Shown here piece by piece: positions 18,118-27,458 of a DNA stretch of 64,000 bases. Position numbers and translations under genes: made by a program. The notes below the pieces were generated by a model, which was not told where the DNA came from, ran no database searches, and worked only from the letters and a program-made list of their open reading frames with translations. Each line of letters begins with the position of its first letter. Positions within the stretch are counted from its first letter, which is position 1. This stretch comes from JALHNI01 sp044226365 (GTDB taxonomy: Bacteria > Acidobacteriota > Terriglobia > Bryobacterales > Bryobacteraceae), in NCBI GenBank assembly GCA_044226365.1, contig JBGAHE010000028.1, positions 1 to 64,000 on the forward strand. Direction: 5' to 3'.

Positions 18118-20976
18118 CTAGCGGCTCACTTTCCTGCGGCCGGCGTCTAAGTGGTTGAAATTTAAGAGCGCGTTGAAGAGCAGGAAGAAGCTGCCCTGCG
18201 TCTGGTGGCGCCACATGGGGTTGTTGGCGAAGAGCAGAAAATGGCCCTTGCCGCTGGGGACGTCGACGACCGCCGGCTTCAAGGCGAGCTCGCGACCACC
18301 GGTGAGCATGCCCGAAATCAGCAGGTTGGGCTCCTCGGCGAAGCGCAGGATCGTCCGTGGACGCTGGTTCTCGGGCAGGATGTAGGCGCGGTAGAGTTCG
18401 GCTTGCTCGGCGGAGAGAGGCGCTTCTTCGCCCGGGCGGGTGGGCGTGATGGGCTGCGGAGCAACGTAAGGACGGCCTTGAGGAATGTCCGGGTCGGTGG
18501 CGGAACCGCGGCCTGAGGGACGCGGCGCGGCCGGAGCGGCGTCGGCGGCGAAGCCGATGGAACGGACATCGAAGACGGGAGCCTGATTGAAGTAGACGGG
18601 CAGAGTGCGGCTGTAGCCGTAGGCGATCGGGCTCAGTTCGTCCGTTACCTGGGAACGCAGCACGCTGCCGCGCGCGTTCAATTCGCGCGTGGCGGTGATG
18701 GCCACGCCGTCGATGAGGCCGTAGTCAATGGCGAGCGAGGCGTTGCCGCCGATGGTGATGAACAGGCCGCCCTCTTCCACGAAGCGGGCGATGTTCTGGA
18801 CGCCTTCGAGGCCCATGCCGCCGCGGATGTCGTCGGTTTGGTCGGGGCCGGTGCCGAAGTTCGGAGTGAGGGCGGAGGCCTTCCAGGGGATCGGCTCGGG
18901 GTCGCGTTTGGGGATGCCGTTGACGAGGCGCTGGGCGGTGGCGCCGACGGGTCCGAGGATGATGACGTCCCACTTGGCGCGCAGGTTGGGGGTGCGCAGG
19001 GCGTGGTCCGAGACGTAGTCGTAGGGGATACCCAGGCGGTCGAACTCCATGCGGTACCAGCCTTCGCTTTGCGTATTGATCCAGGTGTGGACGAGGGCGA
19101 CGCGGGGCACGCCGAGGTCGTGGGCGGGAGCGGCGGGAAGTGCGGTGAGGGCGTAGACGGTGAGGCCGAGGTCGCGGGCTTCGCGCTCGACGCGGGCGCG
19201 CAGATCGGCCGGATTGCCGCGCGCGGGGATCAGGAAAGCGCCGGGGGCGAACTCGCGGCCATCCAGCTTGAAGCGCTCTTCGATGGCTTGCATGCGGATG
19301 TCCTTCAGCCGCACGCGAAACTGCATCAGTTCGAGGTCGGCGTTGTGAGCCAGCAGAAAGCCGGCGGGGGCGGCGTCGCCGACCATCTTGTACGGGGGCT
19401 TGGGGACGTCGCCCACCAGCGTCATCTGAGCTTGGAGAATGGCCGGATCGGTGATGCGCTTGGTGGTGAGGTTGCGCAGCGCGCCGAGGGTCCAGCCAGT
19501 GTCGTCGTAGGGGCGCGGGTCGTTGGTGCTGTAGTACTGCGTGTCGAGCAGCATGTCGGCTTGCCGGCTATAGGGCTGGTCCATGCGGATGACATAGCTG
19601 CCCTCCACATGACCGCCGCTCGCCGCCGTCAATCGGTGGACCTCTATGCCCTGGGCGCGAAGCTGATTCACCAGCCCGGCCACTTGGCCGGGGCGCGGGT
19701 CATCGCCCGGGATCACCCAGGCCGCGGGGCCTTCTTTCACGGCTTTCTGCACACTGCGCTTGCTCTTGAGGTAGAAGTTTTCCAGGAACGTGGCTTTGTT
19801 GTTGGCCACGTAGTTCATCGCGATCAGCAAGCCGCTTTGCTGCAGGTTGACGTTGTTGCGGATGGACCAGCGGACCTTCTCGAACGGCGGATTGGGCCGG
19901 AACCAGGTGCGTGAGGTGCTGGAGGCGGGCAGCGTGCGGTCCTTCGTGTCCGCGCCGCCATTGCCGAACGTCTCGTAGAAGCGGCCGATCGAGTTGTGTC
20001 CCTGGGCGGCCATGAACATGTAATTGGCGGCCCAGCCATCGTAGAAGCCATGCGTCCAGACGCCCGGCACGCCGCGCTTGGTGAGCTCTTCGATTTCGGT
20101 GTAGGCGAGCTTCTGCCATTCGTTGACGACGATGGGGTCGATCCAGGCGTTGTAGGGGCCCATGCCGGTGGAGACGTAGAGGTAAGGCACGGACTCATGC
20201 AGGTCGTGCATCACCTGCGGATGGTATTCGAGGAAGGTCGCCATCACCATGCGGCTGAGGTTCAGCGACAGAGCCATGCCGTCGCGATTGTTGTCGTGCG
20301 CGACGTACTTGCCCCAATAAAGCAGCGGCGGCGCCGTGCGGTGGGGATTGGCCTTGCGCCAGCGATAGAGGTCCACCATGCGTTCGCGGCCATCCACTTC
20401 GGTGACCGGCGTCATCATGATGACGGAGTTGCGGCGGATGTTGCGCACGAGCGGCGAGTCCTCGACGGCGAGGCGGTAGACGAGCTCCATCAGCATTTCC
20501 GGCGAACCGGTTTCCGGCGAGTGTAGACTGCCGGTGCACCAATAGAGAGGTAGGCCTTCGGCGATGAGGGTTTGCGCTTCGGCGTCGGAAAGCTGGCGTG
20601 GATCGGCCAGTTTGGCGGTGATGTCTTTGAGGCGATCCAGCCGGTTGAGATTGGCTTCGTCGGAGATGAGGGCCAGGATGGTCTCGCGGCCCTCTTCGCT
20701 CTTGCCAAGTGAGATGACGCGGACGCGCGGACTGGCTTGGGCAACGGCGCGGAAATAGCGATGGACGTCAGCGGCGTAAGTGAGCCGGTCCGGGGTGCCC
20801 GCGATGTAGCCGAGAAACTTCTCCGGCGTGGGGACGGTGGACGAGGCGGGGAGGTGATCCACCAACTCCGTGAGGAATTGCGGGTCCGTGGTGAATTGCT
20901 TGATCTTGGCGGAGTAACCGGGATCGAGCGGCTGAGCCTGGAGCAAAAGCGGAAGCGCGACGGCGAGCCATTTCAT
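18118..20976 (-). CDS. Large secreted M14-family zinc carboxypeptidase-like protein
   Basis: 952 residues with signal peptide MKWLAVALPLLLQAQ. The peptidase domain (about 50-400) shows the zinc site: SLHSPETGSPEM (His and Glu) and the later His in MHDLHESVPYLYV. The C-terminal half contains a class-I-glutamine-amidotransferase-like segment (WDVIILGPVG; ARFVEEGGLFITIGG), a layout common in long M14 proteins of Acidobacteria and Bacteroidetes. It probably trims peptides in the periplasm or outside the cell. A second protein of the same layout is encoded at 47058-49550. A -10-like TATCCT lies 7 nt before the start. Confidence 0.85.
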   Translation of the reverse strand: MKWLAVALPLLLQAQPLDPGYSAKIKQFTTDPQFLTELVDHLPASSTVPTPEKFLGYIAGTPDRLTYAADVHRYFRAVAQASPRVRVISLGKSEEGRETILALISDEANLNRLDRLKDITAKLADPRQLSDAEAQTLIAEGLPLYWCTGSLHSPETGSPEMLMELVYRLAVEDSPLVRNIRRNSVIMMTPVTEVDGRERMVDLYRWRKANPHRTAPPLLYWGKYVAHDNNRDGMALSLNLSRMVMATFLEYHPQVMHDLHESVPYLYVSTGMGPYNAWIDPIVVNEWQKLAYTEIEELTKRGVPGVWTHGFYDGWAANYMFMAAQGHNSIGRFYETFGNGGADTKDRTLPASSTSRTWFRPNPPFEKVRWSIRNNVNLQQSGLLIAMNYVANNKATFLENFYLKSKRSVQKAVKEGPAAWVIPGDDPRPGQVAGLVNQLRAQGIEVHRLTAASGGHVEGSYVIRMDQPYSRQADMLLDTQYYSTNDPRPYDDTGWTLGALRNLTTKRITDPAILQAQMTLVGDVPKPPYKMVGDAAPAGFLLAHNADLELMQFRVRLKDIRMQAIEERFKLDGREFAPGAFLIPARGNPADLRARVEREARDLGLTVYALTALPAAPAHDLGVPRVALVHTWINTQSEGWYRMEFDRLGIPYDYVSDHALRTPNLRAKWDVIILGPVGATAQRLVNGIPKRDPEPIPWKASALTPNFGTGPDQTDDIRGGMGLEGVQNIARFVEEGGLFITIGGNASLAIDYGLIDGVAITATRELNARGSVLRSQVTDELSPIAYGYSRTLPVYFNQAPVFDVRSIGFAADAAPAAPRPSGRGSATDPDIPQGRPYVAPQPITPTRPGEEAPLSAEQAELYRAYILPENQRPRTILRFAEEPNLLISGMLTGGRELALKPAVVDVPSGKGHFLLFANNPMWRHQTQGSFFLLFNALLNFNHLDAGRRKVSR

Positions 20977-20983
20977 GGGTTAC

Positions 20984-20989
20984 AGGATA
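20984..20989 (-). promoter_or_regulatory. -10-like hexamer TATCCT before the M14 gene
   Basis: TATCCT on the minus strand lies 7 nt from the ATG at 20976 with no Shine-Dalgarno sequence between. The intergenic region to the divergent dioxygenase gene is only 49 bp. Confidence 0.3.
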
Positions 20990-21010
20990 GCGCTGCCGCC
21001 TTGGCTTCGG

Positions 21011-21019
21011 TGCTATTCT
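21011..21019 (+). promoter_or_regulatory. Extended -10 (TGC-TATTCT) before the dioxygenase gene
   Basis: TG-N-TATTCT is an extended -10 element whose last base lies 6 nt before the ATG at 21026. No Shine-Dalgarno sequence is present, so a leaderless message is likely. Confidence 0.35.
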
Positions 21020-21025
21020 CGCCGA

Positions 21026-21766
21026 ATGACGACCAGCGAGGAGTATCGCCGACGTGGCTTTCTGGCCCGCGCGCGGCCGCTGGCACACGCGGCGATGGTG
21101 GCCGAGTTAGTGGCCGAGGAGCCGGCGTTTACCGCGGAGTTAGCGCGGCTGAAAGCGGCGGGCATTGCGGGCGTGCCGTATCTGGTGACCGAGGCCGTTC
21201 GCCGCGTAAGCCACGATCCGGCAGTGTTGCAAGCGGTAGAGGAGATCCTGGGCACGCGCGAATGGGTGATGTGGGGCGCCAACATCCGGCGTGCGACTCC
21301 GAATCAGGCGCACCAATGGCATGTGGACTTAGAGAGTCTGCTGTGGCCTTCGATTACCGTGGCGATCGGGCTGGCCGGTTGTACGGCGGACTCGGCGACC
21401 TGGGTGATCCCCGGCACGCATCTGGTGCCGCGCTATCCACCCGCGGCCACCGCAGCCGTGCTGGCCGAAGGCACGCCCGAGCAGATGGCCGACTTCGGCG
21501 ATGGACGCTTTTATGTCTTCGATGCGCGCCTGTGGCATCGCGGGAATCCGGAGACGTCGCGAGAACGCCTGGTGCTGTTTCTGCACTATCAGCGGGCGGA
21601 TGAGCCACGCGTGCCACACATGCTGGACTATCAGCGACACGTGTGGCTGCCGGCTCCGGCGCCGTACTACGCGCCGGCGTCAGCGAACAGCCAACTGGCT
21701 CGATTCCCGTGGCGATATCAGGTGAGCCAGTTGGTGCGCCGGGCGAAGCGCCTGGGGCGCGCATGA
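21026..21766 (+). CDS. Phytanoyl-CoA dioxygenase (PhyH)-like Fe(II)/2-oxoglutarate oxygenase
   Basis: 246 residues. The double-stranded beta-helix iron ligands are visible as the HxD pair in QWHVDLESL (near residue 97) and the distal His in FDARLWHRGNPETSRERLVL, with the 2-oxoglutarate-binding Arg following. The segment DSATWVIPGTHLVPRY is characteristic of PhyH proteins, in which this motif leads to the distal half of the sheet. It should hydroxylate a small molecule or lipid in the cytoplasm; no signal peptide is seen. Its stop overlaps the GT2 start by 4 nt (ATGA). The partner glycosyltransferase suggests a role in making or decorating a surface glycan. Confidence 0.82.
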   Translation: MTTSEEYRRRGFLARARPLAHAAMVAELVAEEPAFTAELARLKAAGIAGVPYLVTEAVRRVSHDPAVLQAVEEILGTREWVMWGANIRRATPNQAHQWHVDLESLLWPSITVAIGLAGCTADSATWVIPGTHLVPRYPPAATAAVLAEGTPEQMADFGDGRFYVFDARLWHRGNPETSRERLVLFLHYQRADEPRVPHMLDYQRHVWLPAPAPYYAPASANSQLARFPWRYQVSQLVRRAKRLGRA

Positions 21767-22629
21767 GCCGAATGCCGTTGGTGAGTTGCCTGATGCCGGC
21801 TTATAACGCCGCGTCGACGCTGCCCGCGGCCATCCGGTCCGTGCTGGGGCAAACGCTCGGCGACCTGGAGTTGATCGTGGTGGATGACGGGTCGACGGAC
21901 GAGACGCCGGAGGTGCTGGAGGCGCTGGATGATCCGCGCGTGCTGCGCCTGCGTCAGGAGCGGGCGGGTCCTTCGGCGGCGCGCAACCGGGCGCTGGCCG
22001 CCGCGCGAGGGACTTGGGTGGCCTGCATTGATGCCGATGACGTGTGGCTGCCGCAGAAGCTAGCTTGGCAGACGTCAGCCCTCGCGCGCGATCCGGCAGC
22101 CGCGGTGGCTTATGGCTGGACGGATCTGGTGGATGGCGACCTCCGCCGTTTGGAGGGCGACGGTCGCGTGCGGTTTGAAGGCCAGGTGCTGACCGAGTTA
22201 CTGCGGCAGAACTTCATCTGCTGCGGGTCGAATACGCTACTGCGTCGAGCAGCGCTGGCGGAGACCGGGGGCTTCGACGAGTCACTCGAGGCGGCCGAAG
22301 ATTGGGAGTTGCATGTCCGTTTGGCGGCCCGCTACCGCTTTGTGTGTGTGCCGGAAGTGGTGGTGTGGTATCGACGGACGGCGACGTCGTTGAGTGCCGA
22401 TACCCGGTTGGTGGAGCGCGCATTTTTTTCGGCCCGGCGCAAGGTCTTCGCCAGCCTGCCCAAGCCGCTGCAAGGGTTGCAAGCGCCGGCGACGGGCTCC
22501 TTCTATCGCTACCTTTGCCGGCACGCCCTGCGTTCCGATTCCTGGACGTCGGTTCCGCGTTACGCCGTGCTGGCGCTATGGCACGATCCGCTGTGGCTAC
22601 GGCGCAGGACTTGGCCGGTGCCAGAATAG
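21763..22629 (+). CDS. GT2 family glycosyltransferase
   Basis: 288 residues. The GT-A fold is shown by LVSCLMPAYNAASTLPAAIR at the N-terminus, LIVVDDGSTDETPEV near residue 40, the DxD metal motif in ACIDADDVWLPQKL near 95, and GGFDESLEAAEDWELHVRLA near 180, which holds the catalytic-base ED. It should transfer a nucleotide-activated sugar in the cytoplasm. The start ATG 21763 overlaps the stop of the dioxygenase gene; ATG 21772 is also possible. The next gene follows after 12 nt. Confidence 0.9.
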   Translation: MSRMPLVSCLMPAYNAASTLPAAIRSVLGQTLGDLELIVVDDGSTDETPEVLEALDDPRVLRLRQERAGPSAARNRALAAARGTWVACIDADDVWLPQKLAWQTSALARDPAAAVAYGWTDLVDGDLRRLEGDGRVRFEGQVLTELLRQNFICCGSNTLLRRAALAETGGFDESLEAAEDWELHVRLAARYRFVCVPEVVVWYRRTATSLSADTRLVERAFFSARRKVFASLPKPLQGLQAPATGSFYRYLCRHALRSDSWTSVPRYAVLALWHDPLWLRRRTWPVPE

Positions 22630-22641
22630 AATGTACTGACC

Positions 22642-24111
22642 ATGGAGCTTGCTGTCCGCGCCTTCCCCGCCCGCATCGCGGAACTGGGGTTCTCGGCGCA
22701 GTTGCCGTCCGATTGGAAGGCGCACGAATTACCTAAGGAAGACGTCGACTTCTCGAATCCGGCGCGCTGCCTGGCGCTCGCGATCGTCACCGCGCCCCAT
22801 GCGGCCATTGTTTATTCGTTCGCCGCGCGGCCGGCTTATGAAGACGGCACGCTGCAGGATTGGGCGTGGTTTCTCCTGAACCAGCACGAGATCAAGCCCC
22901 GGGCGCTGGGCGCAGGCGAGGTGGCGGGTGTGCCGGCGGTGGTGGGCGAGGCCGAGCAGGAGTCCGAGCTGGGCCCGATGGTGGTCTACTTCGCGTTTCT
23001 CGAAGATGGCGGAAGGTTGATCAATCTGACGTTGTCGACGCCGGAGATGTTTGCGGACACGATGCGGCAGCCATGGTTCGCCTTGCTTGAGTCGTTCACG
23101 CTCGAGAAGCCGATGGGTTCGCGCTTTTCGGCGGACGCCGCCGGGGCGCCCGCGAGTGCGTCGGCTGAGGAGCCTGCTTCGCTAGAGACGCCCGCCACAG
23201 ACGACGCCGAGCGCGTCTGCACGTTCGCGGAGTTTGCGCTGGCCGACTCACCGGCGACGCTCGATCCCGAGCATCCGATCAACGCCAATTTGCGCGATCG
23301 CGGCATCGGGCTGGTGCCGAACGTCATCCGCACCGATGATGCGGAGAAGCGCGCCACGCTCGCCGCCGGGGCGATCGAGGCTGAGTTTGACGTCCCCTAC
23401 GGCTGGCATGTGATTGACGATGGCCAGCGAACCTTGCTGCTCGATCCGAGCGGCGAGGTGCAGATCAACCTGAGCCTGCTACCCCTCGAGGGCCGCGACA
23501 CCGACGGCGTGCTCAATGATCTGGAAGCGCAGATGCGCCAGGACTATCCGCATCCGGAATTCCTGCGTCTCTCGCGCGGAGGCATTCACGCGCTCGGCGC
23601 GCGCAATATTGCTGACGCCGGTCAGCCCATCGAGCAGTATCACTTGCTCTACCCTTCACGACGCCCGACCATGGTGCTGCGCGCCCGCGTGACTTCGACG
23701 CCCGCGCGGGTCATTGGCGCGCTGAATCTGGCCGAGATCCTGCTGGGCAGTTGCCGTTACGCGCCGTCGCCGCGCGAGGCGCCTCCGCCGAGTGACGAGC
23801 CCTGGTGGTGGCAACAGGCCCTCGAGTTCGAACGCCAGGATCGTTTGGAGGATGCCGAGCGGGTGATCCGCGAGGGCGTGCCGCACCTTGCTTTTGCCAG
23901 CATGATCGCGGAGCTTTATCTGCTGCGAATGTTGCGCTTGAAGGAGGCGGGCGACGCCGAGGGCGCGTTGGCCGCCTTCCGGAAGTCGAACGACTTTATC
24001 TACTTCTACGCCAGCATGGCGACCAGCGGCGGCGAGGGCGCGGCACTCTCCCTGGCGCGTGACCGGTTCCGTGCCCGCTTGGTGGCAGCTTACGGGAGTG
24101 ACCCCGAATGA
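22642..24111 (+). CDS. Unassigned protein with two PsbP/DUF1795-like domains and a helical tail
   Basis: 489 residues with no signal peptide. Residues ~10-155 (FSAQLPSDWKAHEL, VPAVVGEAEQES, LEDGGRLINLTLS, WFALLESFTLEKP) and residues ~240-370 (AEFDVPYGWHVIDDGQ, LSRGGIHALGARNI, ARVTSTPARVIGALNL) look like two copies of the same Mog1/PsbP-type fold, in which a ligand-binding sheet follows a 'P-x-G/D-W' motif. This is a fold-level guess from the pattern. The C-terminal 110 residues are helical and TPR-like (ALEFERQDRLEDAERVIREG). Function unknown. A TAGAAT lies 9 nt upstream. It overlaps the next gene by 4 nt. Confidence 0.7.
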   Translation: MELAVRAFPARIAELGFSAQLPSDWKAHELPKEDVDFSNPARCLALAIVTAPHAAIVYSFAARPAYEDGTLQDWAWFLLNQHEIKPRALGAGEVAGVPAVVGEAEQESELGPMVVYFAFLEDGGRLINLTLSTPEMFADTMRQPWFALLESFTLEKPMGSRFSADAAGAPASASAEEPASLETPATDDAERVCTFAEFALADSPATLDPEHPINANLRDRGIGLVPNVIRTDDAEKRATLAAGAIEAEFDVPYGWHVIDDGQRTLLLDPSGEVQINLSLLPLEGRDTDGVLNDLEAQMRQDYPHPEFLRLSRGGIHALGARNIADAGQPIEQYHLLYPSRRPTMVLRARVTSTPARVIGALNLAEILLGSCRYAPSPREAPPPSDEPWWWQQALEFERQDRLEDAERVIREGVPHLAFASMIAELYLLRMLRLKEAGDAEGALAAFRKSNDFIYFYASMATSGGEGAALSLARDRFRARLVAAYGSDPE

Positions 24112-24380
24112 TGAAGCTGCTGACCGTCGCGGCGATGGGGGGCACGCTGCTCACGACGCTGACGATGATTGTCTTCTGCCTGGGGATGGGGGCCAATGCT
24201 TCGCCCGCGGAGATTCGGGCTCTGAAGCTGTGGATGGCGGGATTCGCTTTTCTCGGCACTGCGGGAGTGGTGGCGGCCATCGTGCTGATGCGCGCCGGGC
24301 AGACCGGCTGGGCCGCCGGAGCGGCCATCGCGCCAGCGGGAGTGATGGCGATCATCGCGCTGGTGGCGTTGTTGCAGTGA
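24108..24380 (+). CDS. Small three-helix membrane protein
   Basis: 90 residues with three hydrophobic stretches: about 5-27 (LTVAAMGGTLLTTLTMIVFCL), 40-61 (LWMAGFAFLGTAGVVAAIVLM) and 66-90. Both ends overlap neighbouring genes by 4 nt (ATGA with the gene before, GTGA with the gene after), so it belongs to a tightly coupled operon. No family recognised. Its job may be to anchor or partner with the flanking soluble proteins. Confidence 0.75.
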   Translation: MMKLLTVAAMGGTLLTTLTMIVFCLGMGANASPAEIRALKLWMAGFAFLGTAGVVAAIVLMRAGQTGWAAGAAIAPAGVMAIIALVALLQ

Positions 24381-25234
24381 GGCCTGACGAGTGTCGGACC
24401 ATTGCCGGGGCGATATTCGAACGGGTGCGGGTCCGCTTTGCCAATCTTCGTTCGCTCCTGCGCGCCCAGCCCATCCCGCAAATCGACCTCGAATTGCAGT
24501 TCGACGCCCAACCGGAGCTTATCTTTTCGGTCTCGGCGACGCTACAAGGCGACGCACTATGCATGTCCGTCGGAGGGACGTTTTGGGGTGAGTGGTTCCC
24601 TTGCACGAAGCCCCAGGTGGTCAATGAGTTTGAAGCTTGCCTTTCTGGGGTCTTGGCTGGCAGCGTCCGTCTGGTCGAATTCTCGCGAAACGGTAAGACC
24701 TGCAAATCGCAGTTACAAGAATGTCCCCGCGGCGTATGGGAGCCCACAGCCACGTGGACCACTTTGCGTTGGCCCTCCCTCCGTCGTCTGGACGTTCAGG
24801 TGCGGCGGAATCGCCCCTTGAGCTTGCGGGAAGGGGCGGCGATCGATCGAGCACTGCTGGCGGATCTGCGTGACAGGAGCGGCGATGCGACGGTGCCGGC
24901 CGACGCCTGCGTTGCGCTTCGTCAGGAAGCGAGGTGCGGCGACCTCCCCTGGTTGCGATCCCTGCTGGCGGACCGGTCGCCGTTGGTGCGCGGGGCCGTG
25001 GCGGCTCCCGTTGCTGATCTTGTGGGCCTGCCCGCCCTTCGCGATCTTCTTTTGGCCTATGGCAGTGTTTTGGACGAGAACGACGAGCCGGATCGCTTGA
25101 AGGCCGTGATGATGGAACTTGTGGCAGACAGATCTGCGGAGGCCAGAAGTCTGCTGGAGTTGCTGGCCGAGGATGCGGACCGCCAGATTCGGGCCAATGC
25201 GCGATGGCTCCTCAAACACGGGCTTCGTCACTGA
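24377..25234 (+). CDS. Unassigned protein with HEAT-like C-terminal repeats
   Basis: 285 residues from GTG 24377, which overlaps the preceding stop (GTGA). The N-terminal half is beta-rich with several Cys and Trp residues (GGTFWGEWFPCTKPQVV; GVWEPTATWTTLRWPSLR). The C-terminal half (about 165-285) is a run of helix pairs such as ADACVALRQEARCGDLPWLR, RSPLVRGAVAAPVADLVGLP and RSAEARSLLELLAEDADRQI, as in HEAT/PBS-lyase-type repeats that bind other proteins. No catalytic motif. It is the last gene of the overlapping operon that begins with the PhyH dioxygenase. Confidence 0.65.
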   Translation: MRPDECRTIAGAIFERVRVRFANLRSLLRAQPIPQIDLELQFDAQPELIFSVSATLQGDALCMSVGGTFWGEWFPCTKPQVVNEFEACLSGVLAGSVRLVEFSRNGKTCKSQLQECPRGVWEPTATWTTLRWPSLRRLDVQVRRNRPLSLREGAAIDRALLADLRDRSGDATVPADACVALRQEARCGDLPWLRSLLADRSPLVRGAVAAPVADLVGLPALRDLLLAYGSVLDENDEPDRLKAVMMELVADRSAEARSLLELLAEDADRQIRANARWLLKHGLRH

Positions 25235-25275
25235 GGGAACGTGGTTCGCGAAGCTTGGGATGGGAAGATGAGGGC

Positions 25276-27453
25276 ATGCGTTTGCTCGTCCTCTGCCTGA
25301 TGTGTCTGCCGTTACTGGGGCAGAGTCCGCTGACGTTTCGTGCGGAGGTGGATGGGAAAGAATGGCGCCCGGCGGTGAGCGAACGGATGCGGCTGGGCGG
25401 CCTCGAAGTTACGCGGCACGTCACCGAGGAAGCCGGTGCTTGGCGGACGTCGGCCGTGCTGCGCAACACCGGGTCGCAGCCTCTGCGATTGGGGCGCGTC
25501 ACGCTCGCCGAGCGGACGGTGGCCCCGGGCACCCGTCTGCTCGCGATGACCGGCTGGCAGATCGCCTCACGTGTGCGCACGGTCGAGCGAGGCACGGCGG
25601 ACAAGCCTGGCGTGGTGGTCTCGAAAGTGGTCACCGAGTTTCGCGAGCCCGAAGGACGGCACACGGTGGCGGGTTTCGTCACCTTCGATCGCCTCTCGAC
25701 ACAGCATGAATTGGTGTGGACGGCGGAGGCGGCGCAGCCGTTGGTGCGTTCCTTGTGTGACTTCGAGGGATGGCTGCTGGGGCCGGGCCAGAGCGTGGAC
25801 ACGGAGGAGCTGTGGCTCGCCGATGGAGCGCGCCTCGATGAGTGGACGGATCTTGCCGCGGCCAAGCTGAAGCCTCGCTTGCCGGACCGCGCCCCCGCCG
25901 GTTGGGTGGGCTGGAGCTGGGTGGATCCGTTCAACGTCGAGCGCTACGAAGACGTGGTGTTGCGCAATGCGCAAGCTGTCCGCGACCGCTTGCCGGACAC
26001 CGGCATCGACACGCTCTGGGTGAGCCTCGGCAACCTGAAGGACCGCCGGCCGGGCGACTGGCTTTCCTGGAATGAGCAGAGCTTCCCCAGTGGTCCCCAG
26101 GGACTCGTGGCCAAGCTGAACGCGCTCGACTTTAAGTTCGGCTTGTGGTGCGGCGCCTTCTGGTTGAACGGCGCGCTCCTAGACGACGTGGCACGTCTGC
26201 GACCGGCCTTGCTGCAGAAAGACGGCAAGTTGCTGGCCGTGCCGCATCGCGACCTGGGGGAAATGTACATTCTCGATCCCACGCATCCGCTGACGCAGGA
26301 GCGCCTGCGCCAGGTGTTTCGTACCTATCGCGAATGGGGTGTGCGTTACTACATGATCGACTTCCTCGATTCGGTGAGCGGATCCACGCCGGGGACCTAT
26401 CGTCCGTCGGGTTATGCGGATCGCGGCGTGATTCCGGGGCCCGCACCGTTACGGCAGGGGCTGAAGGCGATTCGCGAGGCGGCCGGTGAAGATACGTTTC
26501 TGCTGGCCAGCACGGGGCCGTCGTTCTGGTCGGCCGGATTGCTGCAAGGCGCGCGGGCCGGGTCTGACTATGGCGAGGGCCGGCCGCTCGATGGTCCGGG
26601 CAAGGGGTTTTGGCCCGGCACCTTCATGCTCAACAATCCGCAACATTGGACATCGCATCGCGTGGCGACCGACGGGCTTGCGTCGCACGCGCCGTTTCAT
26701 CGCAAGCTCTTCTGGGCCGATACGGCGAACGTGCTGACGGTGGGCGCGCCGTTGCCGCTCGCGGATGCCCAAATCAGCACGACCATCTTCGGCTTGAACG
26801 GCGGCCAGATTATGTTGGGCGATGACATCGCGCGATTGACCGAGGAGCGCGTGCGATTGCTGCGCATGGTGTTTCCGCGCCTGCCGGAAGCGGCCCGCTC
26901 GCTCGACTTGTTTGATACGCCGGAGCCGGACTATCCGAAGTTCTTCCATTTGCCGGTGAAGACGGCCTGGGACGAGTGGGATCTTTACGCCGTATTCAAT
27001 TACGGCAAGGAGCCGCTGACGCAGACGATTCCCCTCGTGCGGCCCTCGCTCGCCTGGGACTTCTGGAACGAGCGCGACTTGGGCGCCGTGTCGGGCGCCT
27101 GGCCCGTTACCGTGCCTGCCGGCAGCGTCCGTCTGCTGCGGGTCAGCGCGCTCCGGCCGCATCCGTGGCTGGCGGGGACAAACCTGCATGTGCGGCAAGG
27201 TCAAAGCGAGGTGGACGAAGTTGGTTGGGACGCGGCGGCCAATCGTCTGACGGTGCGCTACCACGCGCTGCCGAAGCAGGAAGGATCGCTCTTTCTTCAC
27301 GCCCCCGCTGGTTGGAGTGTGCGTACGCCGACGGGCTTGGCGATCGGTAAGGATGCCAATGACGGTGCCCTCATCATCGCGATCCCCGTGCGTGGCGATG
27401 CGCGGACGGTGACGGTGCACTTCGTGCCGCCGGCGAAAGCACCCATCAAATAG
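25276..27453 (+). CDS. Secreted clan GH-D glycoside hydrolase (alpha-galactosidase-like)
   Basis: 725 residues with signal peptide MRLLVLCLMCLPLLGQ. An N-terminal beta-sandwich of about 200 residues precedes a (beta/alpha)8 barrel. Barrel features resemble GH27/GH36: GWVGWSWVDPFN, FKFGLWCGAFWL, VRYYMIDFLDSVSGS (candidate nucleophile Asp after YYMI) and a later GARAGSDYGEG (candidate acid/base Asp). A C-terminal beta domain closes the protein. Expected role: hydrolysis of alpha-linked galactose or related sugars outside the cytoplasm; the exact specificity is unknown. ATG 25276 was chosen because it starts the signal peptide. Confidence 0.78.
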   Translation: MRLLVLCLMCLPLLGQSPLTFRAEVDGKEWRPAVSERMRLGGLEVTRHVTEEAGAWRTSAVLRNTGSQPLRLGRVTLAERTVAPGTRLLAMTGWQIASRVRTVERGTADKPGVVVSKVVTEFREPEGRHTVAGFVTFDRLSTQHELVWTAEAAQPLVRSLCDFEGWLLGPGQSVDTEELWLADGARLDEWTDLAAAKLKPRLPDRAPAGWVGWSWVDPFNVERYEDVVLRNAQAVRDRLPDTGIDTLWVSLGNLKDRRPGDWLSWNEQSFPSGPQGLVAKLNALDFKFGLWCGAFWLNGALLDDVARLRPALLQKDGKLLAVPHRDLGEMYILDPTHPLTQERLRQVFRTYREWGVRYYMIDFLDSVSGSTPGTYRPSGYADRGVIPGPAPLRQGLKAIREAAGEDTFLLASTGPSFWSAGLLQGARAGSDYGEGRPLDGPGKGFWPGTFMLNNPQHWTSHRVATDGLASHAPFHRKLFWADTANVLTVGAPLPLADAQISTTIFGLNGGQIMLGDDIARLTEERVRLLRMVFPRLPEAARSLDLFDTPEPDYPKFFHLPVKTAWDEWDLYAVFNYGKEPLTQTIPLVRPSLAWDFWNERDLGAVSGAWPVTVPAGSVRLLRVSALRPHPWLAGTNLHVRQGQSEVDEVGWDAAANRLTVRYHALPKQEGSLFLHAPAGWSVRTPTGLAIGKDANDGALIIAIPVRGDARTVTVHFVPPAKAPIK

Positions 27454-27458
27454 AGAGA

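Noticed and set aside
18838..19914. 358-codon plus-strand open frame
   Set aside because: It lies fully inside the M14 peptidase gene on the other strand and has no motif.
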